The position numbers and the translations under genes were made by a program. Source: Bacillus sp. ISL-41 (lineage in GTDB: Bacteria > Bacillota > Bacilli > Bacillales > Cytobacillaceae). Taken from it: a stretch of 57,620 nucleotides of DNA. The notes under the pieces were generated by a model. That model was not told where the DNA came from, did not search any database, and was given only the letters and a program-made list of their open reading frames with translations. Positions 50,517 to 57,620 of this stretch are shown here, one piece after another; position 1 is the stretch's first letter; each line of letters starts with the position of its first letter. The stretch covers positions 1 through 57,620 of the forward strand of contig NZ_JAGGQP010000036.1 in assembly GCF_018613235.1 (NCBI RefSeq), given 5' to 3'.

Positions 50517-51260
50517 TTATTTACTTCCATATAACATTTCTTTGATCACTGGGGTATACTCATTATTTTCATCATAGACCGTCAAAGGCTCAAGAATTTT
50601 AAGCTCAGGACTTCCATCCTTGATTGCCTCTACCAAAAGAGTATTTGCTTCCTTCCCGGCCTTAGGATAAACAAACTGGATCCGCTTAGGCTCGAGCCGG
50701 TATTTCCTCATGATTTCGATGATATCGATCAATCTGCCTGGACGGTGGACAAAGGCAACCTTGCCGCCCTGCTTCACAAGCTGGCTTGATGATTTAATCG
50801 CATCCTCAAGTGTGCAAAGGATCTCATGACGCGCAATCGCAAGGTGTTCATTCATATTTATTTCTTCCTTTGAAGGTGTAAGGAAATAAGGAGGATTGCA
50901 TGTTACGACATCATACTTCTCATAGCCGAGCTCTTTAGGCGCATCCTTGAGATCACCATGGATCATATGTAACCGATTGTCTAGATTATTATATTCAATA
51001 CTGCGGACTGCCATATCGTACAAGCGCTCCTGGATCTCTACCCCGGTGATTGTCCCCTTCGTCCTTGCGCTTAAAAACAATGGAATTACCCCGTTGCCGC
51101 TGCACAGGTCGACAATCTTACCTTTTTGGATTGGCACCCAGACAAACCTTGCAAGCAATACAGCGTCCAGTGAAAAGGAAAATACATTCGGGCTCTGGAT
51201 AATCCTTAAATCCTCTGCCAGCAAATAATCCAATCGTTCATCTTCTCGTAAATTAACCAT
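50517..51260 (-). CDS. trmN6: tRNA1(Val) (adenine-N6)-methyltransferase-like protein (TrmN6, YabB)
   Basis: SAM-dependent methyltransferase. [15 protein letters not shown] (about 48) is the SAM motif and VVTCNPPYF (about 122) the NPPY catalytic motif of N6-adenine enzymes. Start: ATG at 51260 ([20 protein letters not shown]) aligns with YabB and has GGAGG upstream, giving 247 residues. The in-frame stretch to 51365 spans the yabA terminator. Exact substrate is inferred from the family. Confidence 0.93.
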   Translation of the reverse strand: MVNLREDERLDYLLAEDLRIIQSPNVFSFSLDAVLLARFVWVPIQKGKIVDLCSGNGVIPLFLSARTKGTITGVEIQERLYDMAVRSIEYNNLDNRLHMIHGDLKDAPKELGYEKYDVVTCNPPYFLTPSKEEINMNEHLAIARHEILCTLEDAIKSSSQLVKQGGKVAFVHRPGRLIDIIEIMRKYRLEPKRIQFVYPKAGKEANTLLVEAIKDGSPELKILEPLTVYDENNEYTPVIKEMLYGSK

Positions 51261-51334
51261 TATAGATACTTCCTCCATACGCATATGTTCCATCGCCCTG
51301 GTCGTGATGACCATTTGGCGTTTAACATTATAAA

Positions 51335-51360
51335 AATAGCCTTCCCAATTAAGGAAGGCT
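51335..51360 (-). terminator. Terminator of yabA
   Basis: AGCCTTCC and GGGAAGGCT form a perfect stem around TTAATT, then ATTTTTATA on the minus strand, directly after the yabA stop. Confidence 0.75.
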
Positions 51361-51365
51361 GCCAA

Positions 51366-51737
51366 TTATTTTTTATTAAGAAAGGATAGGCAGAATAAGC
51401 AATCCTCTTTGCGGGGGCTTCCGAAATGCAGGTTGCAGATATGGAAGCCTTCCTGATAAAGGCGGGCAAGGTTGTCGTAGCCTTCACCGATGTCGACCAC
51501 ATTTTTATCACCCTGTGCCTGATTGCTGTTTCCCTTACCGCTCTTCTTAATGGTTGGATCTTTTTTACCAATGGTTTGATCCAGACGGCGTCTTATATGC
51601 TCATTTTCCAGCTTTAATGCATTGTTCTCTTCCAGAACCTCTGCCAAATGCTGTTTTAACTCACCAAGCTGACGGTATAAATCACCAATCTGCGATTCCA
51701 TATTACTTACTGAGTCAAAGATATCTTTTTTATCCAC
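51366..51737 (-). CDS. yabA: Replication initiation control protein YabA
   Basis: Negative regulator of initiation that binds DnaA and the beta clamp DnaN. The N-terminal half is a coiled coil ([37 protein letters not shown]); the C-terminus holds a zinc site ([16 protein letters not shown]). Start: GTG at 51737 with AGGTGG 5 nt upstream gives 123 residues; the frame continues upstream inside ricT without support. Fits a cluster with holB. Confidence 0.95.
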   Translation of the reverse strand: MDKKDIFDSVSNMESQIGDLYRQLGELKQHLAEVLEENNALKLENEHIRRRLDQTIGKKDPTIKKSGKGNSNQAQGDKNVVDIGEGYDNLARLYQEGFHICNLHFGSPRKEDCLFCLSFLNKK

Positions 51738-51750
51738 CTGTTCCACCTCA

Positions 51751-52581
51751 TTAATCTGTGGATGATTGCAACGATACAGCTCCTGCTTCCTGTATTTCCT
51801 CAAGTGTATATTCCAGCACGCGTTCCTGGCCTGGTATATCAACTTTCATGACTCGTTCCAGGATGTTCAACCCGACAACCTTTCCTGTACCATCAGGTGT
51901 AACAATCGTTTCACCCAGGTCAGGCAGCTGCTCTTTCGCTGTTTCATATTCATCGTTCTCATATTTCAAACAGCACATGAGCCTGCCGCAAAGGCCGGAA
52001 ATCTTTGTTGGGTTAAGCGAGAGGTTTTGATCCTTGGCCATCTTGATTGAAACTGGATCAAAGTCCCCGAGGAACGTGGAGCAGCAAAGCATTCTGCCGC
52101 ATGGTCCTATCCCGCCAAGCATTTTCGCTTCATCTCTTACGCCAATCTGGCGCAGTTCAATCCTTGTCCGGAAAATCGAAGCCAAGTCCTTGACCAGCTC
52201 CCGGAAATCGACCCGGCCGTCAGCCGTGAAGTAGAAAATGACTTTATTGCGGTCAAATGTATATTCAACATCAACCAGTTTCATATCCAGCTGATGCTCA
52301 CTCACTTTTTCACTGCAAACATCGTACGCTTCCTTTGCAGCTGTTTTGTTCTCCTCGACAATAAGGCGATCCTTCTGATCTGCAATTCTGACTACCTTTT
52401 TCAGAGGCAGGACTACATCCTTTTCGCCGACCTGTTTACGGGGAGTTACTACTCTTCCGTACTCAACACCCCTTACAGTTTCGACAATGACGAATTCGTC
52501 CTTTTGAATTGAGAGATCGCCGGGATCAAAATAATAAATCTTTCCCGCTTTCTTGAAGCGGACACCTACTACATCATACAA
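51751..52581 (-). CDS. ricT: RNase Y specificity factor RicT (YaaT)
   Basis: PSP1-domain subunit of the RicA-RicF-RicT complex, which steers RNase Y cleavage and affects competence, biofilm and sporulation. N-terminal [18 protein letters not shown]; the Cys-rich region [12 protein letters not shown] (near 163) and [17 protein letters not shown] (near 195) supplies iron-sulfur ligands. 276 residues. TTG start after GGAGGG; its start overlaps the holB stop by 8 bp. Confidence 0.95.
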   Translation of the reverse strand: MYDVVGVRFKKAGKIYYFDPGDLSIQKDEFVIVETVRGVEYGRVVTPRKQVGEKDVVLPLKKVVRIADQKDRLIVEENKTAAKEAYDVCSEKVSEHQLDMKLVDVEYTFDRNKVIFYFTADGRVDFRELVKDLASIFRTRIELRQIGVRDEAKMLGGIGPCGRMLCCSTFLGDFDPVSIKMAKDQNLSLNPTKISGLCGRLMCCLKYENDEYETAKEQLPDLGETIVTPDGTGKVVGLNILERVMKVDIPGQERVLEYTLEEIQEAGAVSLQSSTD

Positions 52582-53581
52582 GTGTAGATCCCTCCTGCAA
52601 TTTTAACACCAGCTCTTCCATGAGCAGCTGGGGATTCATATTGGCATGCAGCTTCCTCTTCGCCTCCAGAATGGCTGCCATTTGTTCGGTAAGACGCCGT
52701 CCGGATGTCTGTAATGCAAATTGTTCTAAACGTGAGCTTTCGTTTAGATATACAACCTGGTCTTTCTTGCCAAGCTGAATGTATAGTAAATCCTTAAAAA
52801 TAAGAAGTAATAAATCCAAACCACGATCGATTTGCTCTTTCTCTTTGAAGTGCATAAACCAGTTCTCTTGAAGCGCGACCATAGCTTCAAGGGAATTCTT
52901 TTTCAGCACTTCATATAATTTTAACACTATTTTTTGTGCTTGTGCAAACCAATCATCATGACTTATCTCTAAAGCTTCTTCCAAATTATTGGTTAGCTGT
53001 GCCAACAGGGGTGCCATTTGCGGTTGTATCCCATTGGCAATCAGTTGTTCCGCCATATTTTTAGGAGATAACGGCGTAAAATTGATCAGCTGGCATCTCG
53101 ATAAAATCGTCGGCAGCATTTGCTGGGCCTGCTCGGTGATCAACACGGCAACAGTTCCCGCATGCGGTTCCTCAAGGAATTTCAGCAGACTGTTTGCCGC
53201 ATTTGTCGTCATCCGATCAGCATGGACAATCGTGTATAGCTTATTCTTTGACTCTACGCCGGTTTTCGAAAACTCTTCCTGCAGCTGCTGGATTTGCCCT
53301 TTCTTTATCGACAGGCCATCGGGCTCGACAAGATGGATATCCGGATGGTTGCCATGGTTGATCCTTTTGCAGTTCAAGCAGCTTTCACAAGGTTTATAGC
53401 CCTCAACAGGCGCCTGGCAATTGATGCTCTTAGCAAGAAGAATACTAATCTCCTTTTTGCCAGTGCCCCTCATTCCTTCAAATAAATACGCATGGGCGAT
53501 TCGATTTTTCAGGATGCTGTTTTTAATCATCTTCAAAACATTCGGCTGGAGTCTCTCCAGCTCGTCCCACGTCTTTGCCAA
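52574..53581 (-). CDS. holB: DNA polymerase III delta' subunit
   Basis: Clamp-loader subunit. AAA+ domain with YLFEGMRGTGKKEIS (P-loop region), a zinc module CQAPVEGYKPCESCLNC (near 50), and the SRC segment LSRCQLINF. Start: TTG at 53581 (MAKTWDELERL) aligns with B. subtilis and follows AAGTGAG; a GTG at 53590 touches that site. About 335 residues. Between yaaR and ricT as expected. Confidence 0.94.
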   Translation of the reverse strand: MAKTWDELERLQPNVLKMIKNSILKNRIAHAYLFEGMRGTGKKEISILLAKSINCQAPVEGYKPCESCLNCKRINHGNHPDIHLVEPDGLSIKKGQIQQLQEEFSKTGVESKNKLYTIVHADRMTTNAANSLLKFLEEPHAGTVAVLITEQAQQMLPTILSRCQLINFTPLSPKNMAEQLIANGIQPQMAPLLAQLTNNLEEALEISHDDWFAQAQKIVLKLYEVLKKNSLEAMVALQENWFMHFKEKEQIDRGLDLLLLIFKDLLYIQLGKKDQVVYLNESSRLEQFALQTSGRRLTEQMAAILEAKRKLHANMNPQLLMEELVLKLQEGSTLV

Positions 53582-53594
53582 TGCGATCACTCAC

Positions 53595-54035
53595 TTACGT
53601 ATATAAATTGATCAACAGACCTTTGATTTCCCCTACTTTGCCCAGGATATCAATCTGTTCATCTTTATTATCCATCAACTCTTCTGTCAGCTGTACGAGC
53701 TTTTCATCAATAGTCTCTACAAGCTTCAATGACCTGCCTTCGCCATATTGATTCCAGCTATGCGAGTGCTTTAGCTCCATTCCAAAGCTGACCGCTTCTT
53801 TTACGAATTGCTTTACCAGTGTCTTGAATTTGGCAAGGTCCTTGAACGTCCTTGACCGCGCAAGCCTTTCACCGGCAGACTCGACTTCCTTCATTAATTG
53901 CTGCATCTGTCCGAGCTGCAATTTATGTTCTTGTTTCTCTACTAATTCATTGAACCTGATTCCGCCTCCAGGCTGTTGTTTTTGATCCTGTCGGACTTTA
54001 TCTATGTTAAGGCGCATATCCTGATTAATCTTCAT
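53595..54035 (-). CDS. yaaR: DUF327 protein YaaR
   Basis: Uncharacterised 146-residue helical protein of the YaaR family. Mostly charged helices (FNELVEKQEHKLQLGQMQQL, FKDLAKFKTLVKQFVKEAV); no membrane segment. ATG after GGAGG. Conserved place between darA and holB; no function is known and I do not infer one. Confidence 0.9.
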   Translation of the reverse strand: MKINQDMRLNIDKVRQDQKQQPGGGIRFNELVEKQEHKLQLGQMQQLMKEVESAGERLARSRTFKDLAKFKTLVKQFVKEAVSFGMELKHSHSWNQYGEGRSLKLVETIDEKLVQLTEELMDNKDEQIDILGKVGEIKGLLINLYT

Positions 54036-54063
54036 CTCTTGCTAAACCTCCGGGTATTTCCCG

Positions 54064-54393
<330 letters not shown>

Positions 54394-54587
54394 TCATTAT
54401 CCCCCTAGACTTTTTTATAGACTTGCTCCACACAGTGCAAGCTGAACGAAAAGGTTTCACTCCGTAACTTTTGTATTATCATTATAACAGGATTCATGTG
54501 ACAAGACATGATTTAAACGTAAAATTCCATTGGCTTCCAGTTGATATACACATATTCGCTAAAATAACTCTTTATTCGCCAATCCAA

Positions 54588-54621
54588 ATAAAAACAAGCC
54601 TGAGGTTGATCAAGGCTTGTT
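54588..54621 (-). terminator. Terminator of tmk
   Basis: AACAAGCCT (54593-54601) pairs with AGGCTTGTT (54613-54621), then TTTATT on the minus strand. The stem includes the last tmk codons. Confidence 0.85.
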
Positions 54622-55260
54622 TGGGAAAAACCTATTTATAAGCGTTTTAATTTCAGCTTCTGCTTGTCCGTAGACTGTATCGAGTTCCTTAGAAGCATCC
54701 ACTTTAACGATTCGTTCTGGGAATCTCTCAGCCAGGATCAAATAGCCTTCCCTCACCTTTTGGTGGAAGTCGAGCTTTTCCAGGTCCAGTCGATTGACTT
54801 CACGGCCTTTGTTTTTATTGATCCTTTCCAAGCCGATCTCCGGTGCGACATCAAAGTATAAAGTCATCGCCGGCATCATGTTTTCAATCGCGAATTCGTT
54901 GATTGAGTAAACTTCATCAATACCTAAACCACGAGCATGTCCCTGGTAGGCAAGAGAACTATCAACAAAACGATCACATAAGACGATTTTTCCTTCTTCG
55001 AGAGCAGGCTTCACCTTCTCTGCAAGATGCTGTCTTCTCGCCGCAGCATATAGAAGTGCTTCTGTCCGCGGGTCCATAGCAGTATTTTCCGGATCCAGGA
55101 TAACTTCCCTGATTTGTTCAGCAATCTCGATGCCTCCAGGCTCACGAGTAGCCACCATGGCGTATCCTTCTTTTTCAAGATTTTGAGCAAGCATTTGAAG
55201 GATTGTCGTCTTTCCAGAACCATCCGGACCTTCAATCGTAATAAATATTCCTTTTGCCAA
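54610..55260 (-). CDS. tmk: Thymidylate kinase
   Basis: Phosphorylates dTMP to dTDP. P-loop [14 protein letters not shown] near residue 10, the DR motif in [13 protein letters not shown] and the LID region [10 protein letters not shown] are present. Start: TTG at 55260 ([11 protein letters not shown]), 7 nt after GGGGGC, gives 216 residues. It starts 2 bp after the yaaO stop, so the two are co-transcribed. Confidence 0.96.
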   Translation of the reverse strand: MAKGIFITIEGPDGSGKTTILQMLAQNLEKEGYAMVATREPGGIEIAEQIREVILDPENTAMDPRTEALLYAAARRQHLAEKVKPALEEGKIVLCDRFVDSSLAYQGHARGLGIDEVYSINEFAIENMMPAMTLYFDVAPEIGLERINKNKGREVNRLDLEKLDFHQKVREGYLILAERFPERIVKVDASKELDTVYGQAEAEIKTLINRFFPNKP

Positions 55261-55262
55261 TT

Positions 55263-56684
55263 TTAAAGCCCCCAACTCTTAAACACTTTTATTTTACCAG
55301 CATGCAAATAATCTCCGCCCTGGATTTTTGCTTGTTTTGCTTTTAAGAAAAGGATTGTTTCAATATCATTTTCCGTCACAACTTCACCAGGAAGACAAAG
55401 TGGTATTCCCGGCGGATAAGGAATGATTTGTTCCGCACACACCCTGCCTGCGGAATCCTGCAACAGGACATATTCTGTCTGCTGATTCTCCATCTCTTTA
55501 TAACTGACTTCCAAAGTTGAAATCCTTTTTTGAATGACCTTGGACTCAGGTTTATTTTTCTCATTCGGCATGGTGCTTACTGCCTCAGCAATCTTTTCAG
55601 CAGCTTCCAGCATGCGATGCTCCATGCCATGCTTCAGCAATGGAAGAACGAGCAGCACATTATAAGGATCAGCCAATTCCGTAAAGATCCCTTTTGATTC
55701 AAGCCTGGATTGCAGCTCGAAGCCAGACGAGGATTGAATGGTTAGCTTTAATGGATCATCCCCAGGCAAAACCCGAATGGAATCCAATTTCTCTAGGTTT
55801 TCTTTAAATTCCTGCAGTTCTGATTTCAAATACGACAAGTCTTCTTGTTCATAAGTACCCAGATAGCTCCGTGCCAAATCCAGCGATGCCATCAGCGGAT
55901 AGGAAGGGCTGCTAGACTGGAGGGCCTGTAAATAGAACTTTAGCTTGTTGAGTGATACCAGGTTCGACTGATAATGCAGAAAGGCTCCCATTGTCATCGC
56001 CGGCAATGTCTTATGAGCCGACTGTACGACAATATCTGCCCCATGTTCAACAGCAGACCCAGGAAAATCATCCCCCGCGATAAAATGTACTCCATGAGCC
56101 TCATCCACCAATACAGGAATGCTGTCCTCATGAGCCAGGTCTATAATGCTCTTGAGATCATAAGTCAGTCCGTAATAATTGGGATAGGTTAAAATAAGTG
56201 CTTTTACATCCGGATACTGGCTAATGGCTGATTTAACCCCATCAATACTTAACCCGGCAGCCACTCTGTATTCTTCGTTGTATTCCGGGCTTATGAATAC
56301 CGGTTTTGCCTTTGCGAGTCTTATAGCGTTCATGATGGATTTATGGGAATTACGTTGGACCAGCACCACATCATCTTCATTGATTGCCGCCATGATCATC
56401 GCAAGATTCCCGACAGTTGATCCATTTATTAAAAAAAAGCTTTTATCAGTACTATATAAATCGCTAAGTAATTCCTCAGCTTCAAAAATAACTCCCTCGG
56501 GCGAATGAAGGTCATCCAATCCTGTTATTTCAGTTGCATCCATTTTCAAAATTTGCTGGAAGAAGGGTTGTCCCTCTTCGGGAAAAAAAGCCCCATTTTT
56601 GTGCCCCGGTACATGGAACGACAGAGGGCTTCCGTTTGAATGCTTAACCAATTGAGAGTACAAGGGTGTTTTGGATTGATCCAT
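55263..56684 (-). CDS. yaaO: Orn/Lys/Arg decarboxylase family protein YaaO
   Basis: PLP fold-type I enzyme of the basic amino-acid decarboxylase group. [10 protein letters not shown] near the N-terminus, DEAHGVH (about 194-200) and the PLP lysine in [12 protein letters not shown] (about 225) are standard. The C-terminal domain has [16 protein letters not shown]. 473 residues from the ATG at 56684, after AGGTGAG. The substrate is not known for YaaO. Upstream of tmk as in B. subtilis. Confidence 0.92.
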   Translation of the reverse strand: MDQSKTPLYSQLVKHSNGSPLSFHVPGHKNGAFFPEEGQPFFQQILKMDATEITGLDDLHSPEGVIFEAEELLSDLYSTDKSFFLINGSTVGNLAMIMAAINEDDVVLVQRNSHKSIMNAIRLAKAKPVFISPEYNEEYRVAAGLSIDGVKSAISQYPDVKALILTYPNYYGLTYDLKSIIDLAHEDSIPVLVDEAHGVHFIAGDDFPGSAVEHGADIVVQSAHKTLPAMTMGAFLHYQSNLVSLNKLKFYLQALQSSSPSYPLMASLDLARSYLGTYEQEDLSYLKSELQEFKENLEKLDSIRVLPGDDPLKLTIQSSSGFELQSRLESKGIFTELADPYNVLLVLPLLKHGMEHRMLEAAEKIAEAVSTMPNEKNKPESKVIQKRISTLEVSYKEMENQQTEYVLLQDSAGRVCAEQIIPYPPGIPLCLPGEVVTENDIETILFLKAKQAKIQGGDYLHAGKIKVFKSWGL

Positions 56685-56739
56685 AATCTCACCTATATCT
56701 ATAAATTCACACCTATCTATTCTAACACTGTTTTTCAGC

Positions 56740-56769
56740 AAAAAAAATAAAAGCTCGAAATGAGCTTTT
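56740..56769 (-). terminator. Terminator of csfB
   Basis: AAAAGCTC (56749-56756) pairs with GAGCTTTT (56762-56769) around a 5-nt loop, then TTATTTTTTTTG on the minus strand. Confidence 0.85.
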
Positions 56770-56971
56770 AACTGTAAATGCCAGGCTTTGTTACCTTCCT
56801 TAGCTTTTCTACATAATATTTATATTTAGGATCACTCGTATCTGTCTTGATCATGATGCTCTCACACTCTGTGCATATAAAAGAAGTATACAGGTGTATG
56901 CCAGCACTTTTCGTCTGTTCGCAAATCACACACGTTTCCCCGATTTGATTCTTAGCTAAAAGCGAACCCAA
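56768..56971 (-). CDS. csfB: Anti-sigma-G factor Gin (CsfB)
   Basis: Forespore inhibitor that holds sigma-G inactive until engulfment ends. Zinc motifs CVIC and CTEC (about 14-36) and the conserved GIHLYTSFIC and TSDPKYKYYV are clear. Start: TTG at 56971, 6 nt after GGAGGTGG, gives 67 residues. An ATG at 57010 lies between the -35 and -10 of its promoter and cannot be the start. Expression from a perfect sigma-F promoter fits the family. Confidence 0.96.
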   Translation of the reverse strand: MGSLLAKNQIGETCVICEQTKSAGIHLYTSFICTECESIMIKTDTSDPKYKYYVEKLRKVTKPGIYS

Positions 56972-56992
56972 AATTCTCCACCTCCGTACACC

Positions 56993-57022
56993 TATTGTTG
57001 CCAGGAGCATTTTTTTGTATAC
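56993..57022 (-). promoter_or_regulatory. csfB sigma-F promoter
   Basis: GTATA at 57022-57018, a 15-bp spacer and GGCAACAATA at 57002-56993. It fits GYWTA-N15-GGNRANANTW at every defined position. Confidence 0.85.
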
Positions 57023-57246
57023 AATTTTCCGAATAATATTTTAGGAAGTTTAGTTGTTTTATATTTTATGATTTACATTCGGTTTCCTTGTATGTCTTAT
57101 AACAATTTAGGTTGGTTTATTATTTTGCAGAGGAGTAAACATTGATTTTTAAGCTTACTGAATAGTAATGCTGAAGGATTATAGAGCTTGTTAGGGAAAG
57201 ATTTTTACTTTTTCTGCGTGCATGGCAGGTTGCTGCTCCTGGTTCG
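57023..57246. other. Intergenic region upstream of csfB
   Basis: About 220 AT-rich bases between the csfB promoter and tandem array 2. No open frame, hairpin or promoter stands out. Confidence 0.5.
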
Positions 57247-57545
57247 GACAGCTTTTGGGGCTTTTCCTTTAAACCTGTCTTAAGTTGCCTCTTCTTCTGA
57301 CAGCTTTTTGTGCTTTTCCTTCAAACCTGTCTGGAGTTGGCTAATCTTCTGACAGCTTTTCCTGCTTTTCCCTCAAACTTGTCTTAAGTTACCTTATCTT
57401 TTGTCAGCTTTTCCTGCTTTTCCTACAAACCTGTCTGAAATTGCCTCTTCTTTTGACAGCTTTTCACACTTTTCCTTTAAACATGTCTGAAGTTGGCTCA
57501 TATTATGACAGCTTTTCCCGTTATTTCTTCAGATCTGTTTAAAAT
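57247..57545. repeat. 52-bp tandem array 2 (six units)
   Basis: GACAGCTTTT starts at 57247, 57299, 57351, 57403 (as GTCAGC), 57455 and 57507: exactly 52 bp each time. Arms GACAGCTTT and AAACCTGTC span 33 bp as in array 1; the 19-bp linkers differ from array 1 (TTAAGTTGCCTCTTCTTCT type). The last unit is the most diverged. It runs to within 75 bp of the right edge of the window. Confidence 0.95.
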
Positions 57546-57620
57546 CAATCGATATAAGCATTTGCTGCGCTTTATCCGGCATCTTTCTTAAATCAACACA
57601 CAAAAAAAGAACAGCCATTA
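57546..57620. other. Right-edge sequence
   Basis: No gene seen. The last 20 bases contain an A7 run that could be the T tract of a minus-strand terminator whose stem continues outside the window. Confidence 0.3.

Noticed and set aside
51260-51571. Minus-strand open frame overlapping yabA and trmN6 as a possible yazA
   Set aside because: It has no GIY-YIG motif, overlaps yabA in another frame and crosses the yabA terminator.

Overview
The window is a 57.6-kb stretch of a low-GC, endospore-forming Bacillaceae chromosome. Almost every gene matches, in content and order, the origin-proximal csfB-to-lysS block of Bacillus subtilis, read here on the minus strand. Sporulation genes (csfB, yabG, sspF, spoVG, fin, spoVT, yabP/Q, spoIIE, yabS/T) place it in a spore former. 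Protein wording fits an environmental Bacillus-type genus (for example Mesobacillus or Cytobacillus-like), but the genus cannot be fixed from this window alone. Only abrB and two tRNA genes are on the plus strand.

Layout in direction of transcription (high to low coordinates). 57.0-49.6 kb: csfB, yaaO, tmk, darA, yaaR, holB, ricT, yabA, trmN6, rsmI, a DNA replication and translation-accuracy cluster that lacks the GIY-YIG gene yazA usually found between trmN6 and rsmI. 49.3 kb: abrB (plus strand). 48.6-42.5 kb: metS, tatD, yabE, rnmV, rsmA. 42.3-37.2 kb: yabG, veg, sspF, ispE, purR, ridA, spoVG. 37-32 kb: glmU, prs, ctc, pth, fin, mfd. 28-22 kb: spoVT, yabM, yabN, rqcP, yabP, yabQ, divIC, yabR. 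21 kb: tRNA-Met and tRNA-Glu. 20.8-12.2 kb: spoIIE, yabS, yabT, tilS, hprT, ftsH. 11.8-2 kb: coaX, hslO, a PrsA-like foldase, cysK, then the folate operon pabB-pabA-pabC-folP-folB-folK with yazB and dusB. 1.8-0.3 kb: lysS, and finally two tandem promoters and the leader of an rRNA operon whose 16S gene lies just outside the left edge.

The genes are ordinary, but the regulatory DNA is rich. I read promoters that fit sigma-F (csfB), sigma-K (yabG), sigma-H (spoVG), sigma-B (ctc), sigma-G (sspF, spoVT) and sigma-E (yabP). spoIIE has a promoter with the 21-bp spacer known from B. subtilis. purR has a facing pair of PurBox-like operators. abrB has two Spo0A boxes after its promoter and three more perfect boxes upstream.

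The most unusual content is three intergenic tandem arrays with an identical 52-bp period (33,962-34,511; 37,832-37,935; 57,247-57,545). Each unit holds an inverted repeat with a pyrimidine-rich centre. Two arrays share one sequence family and the third has a different sequence with the same geometry. 52 bp is five turns of B-DNA. All three lie upstream of genes with alternative-sigma promoters (ctc, spoVG, csfB). I found no gene product for them and they are not CRISPR arrays. Two further dispersed palindromic repeat families are also present.
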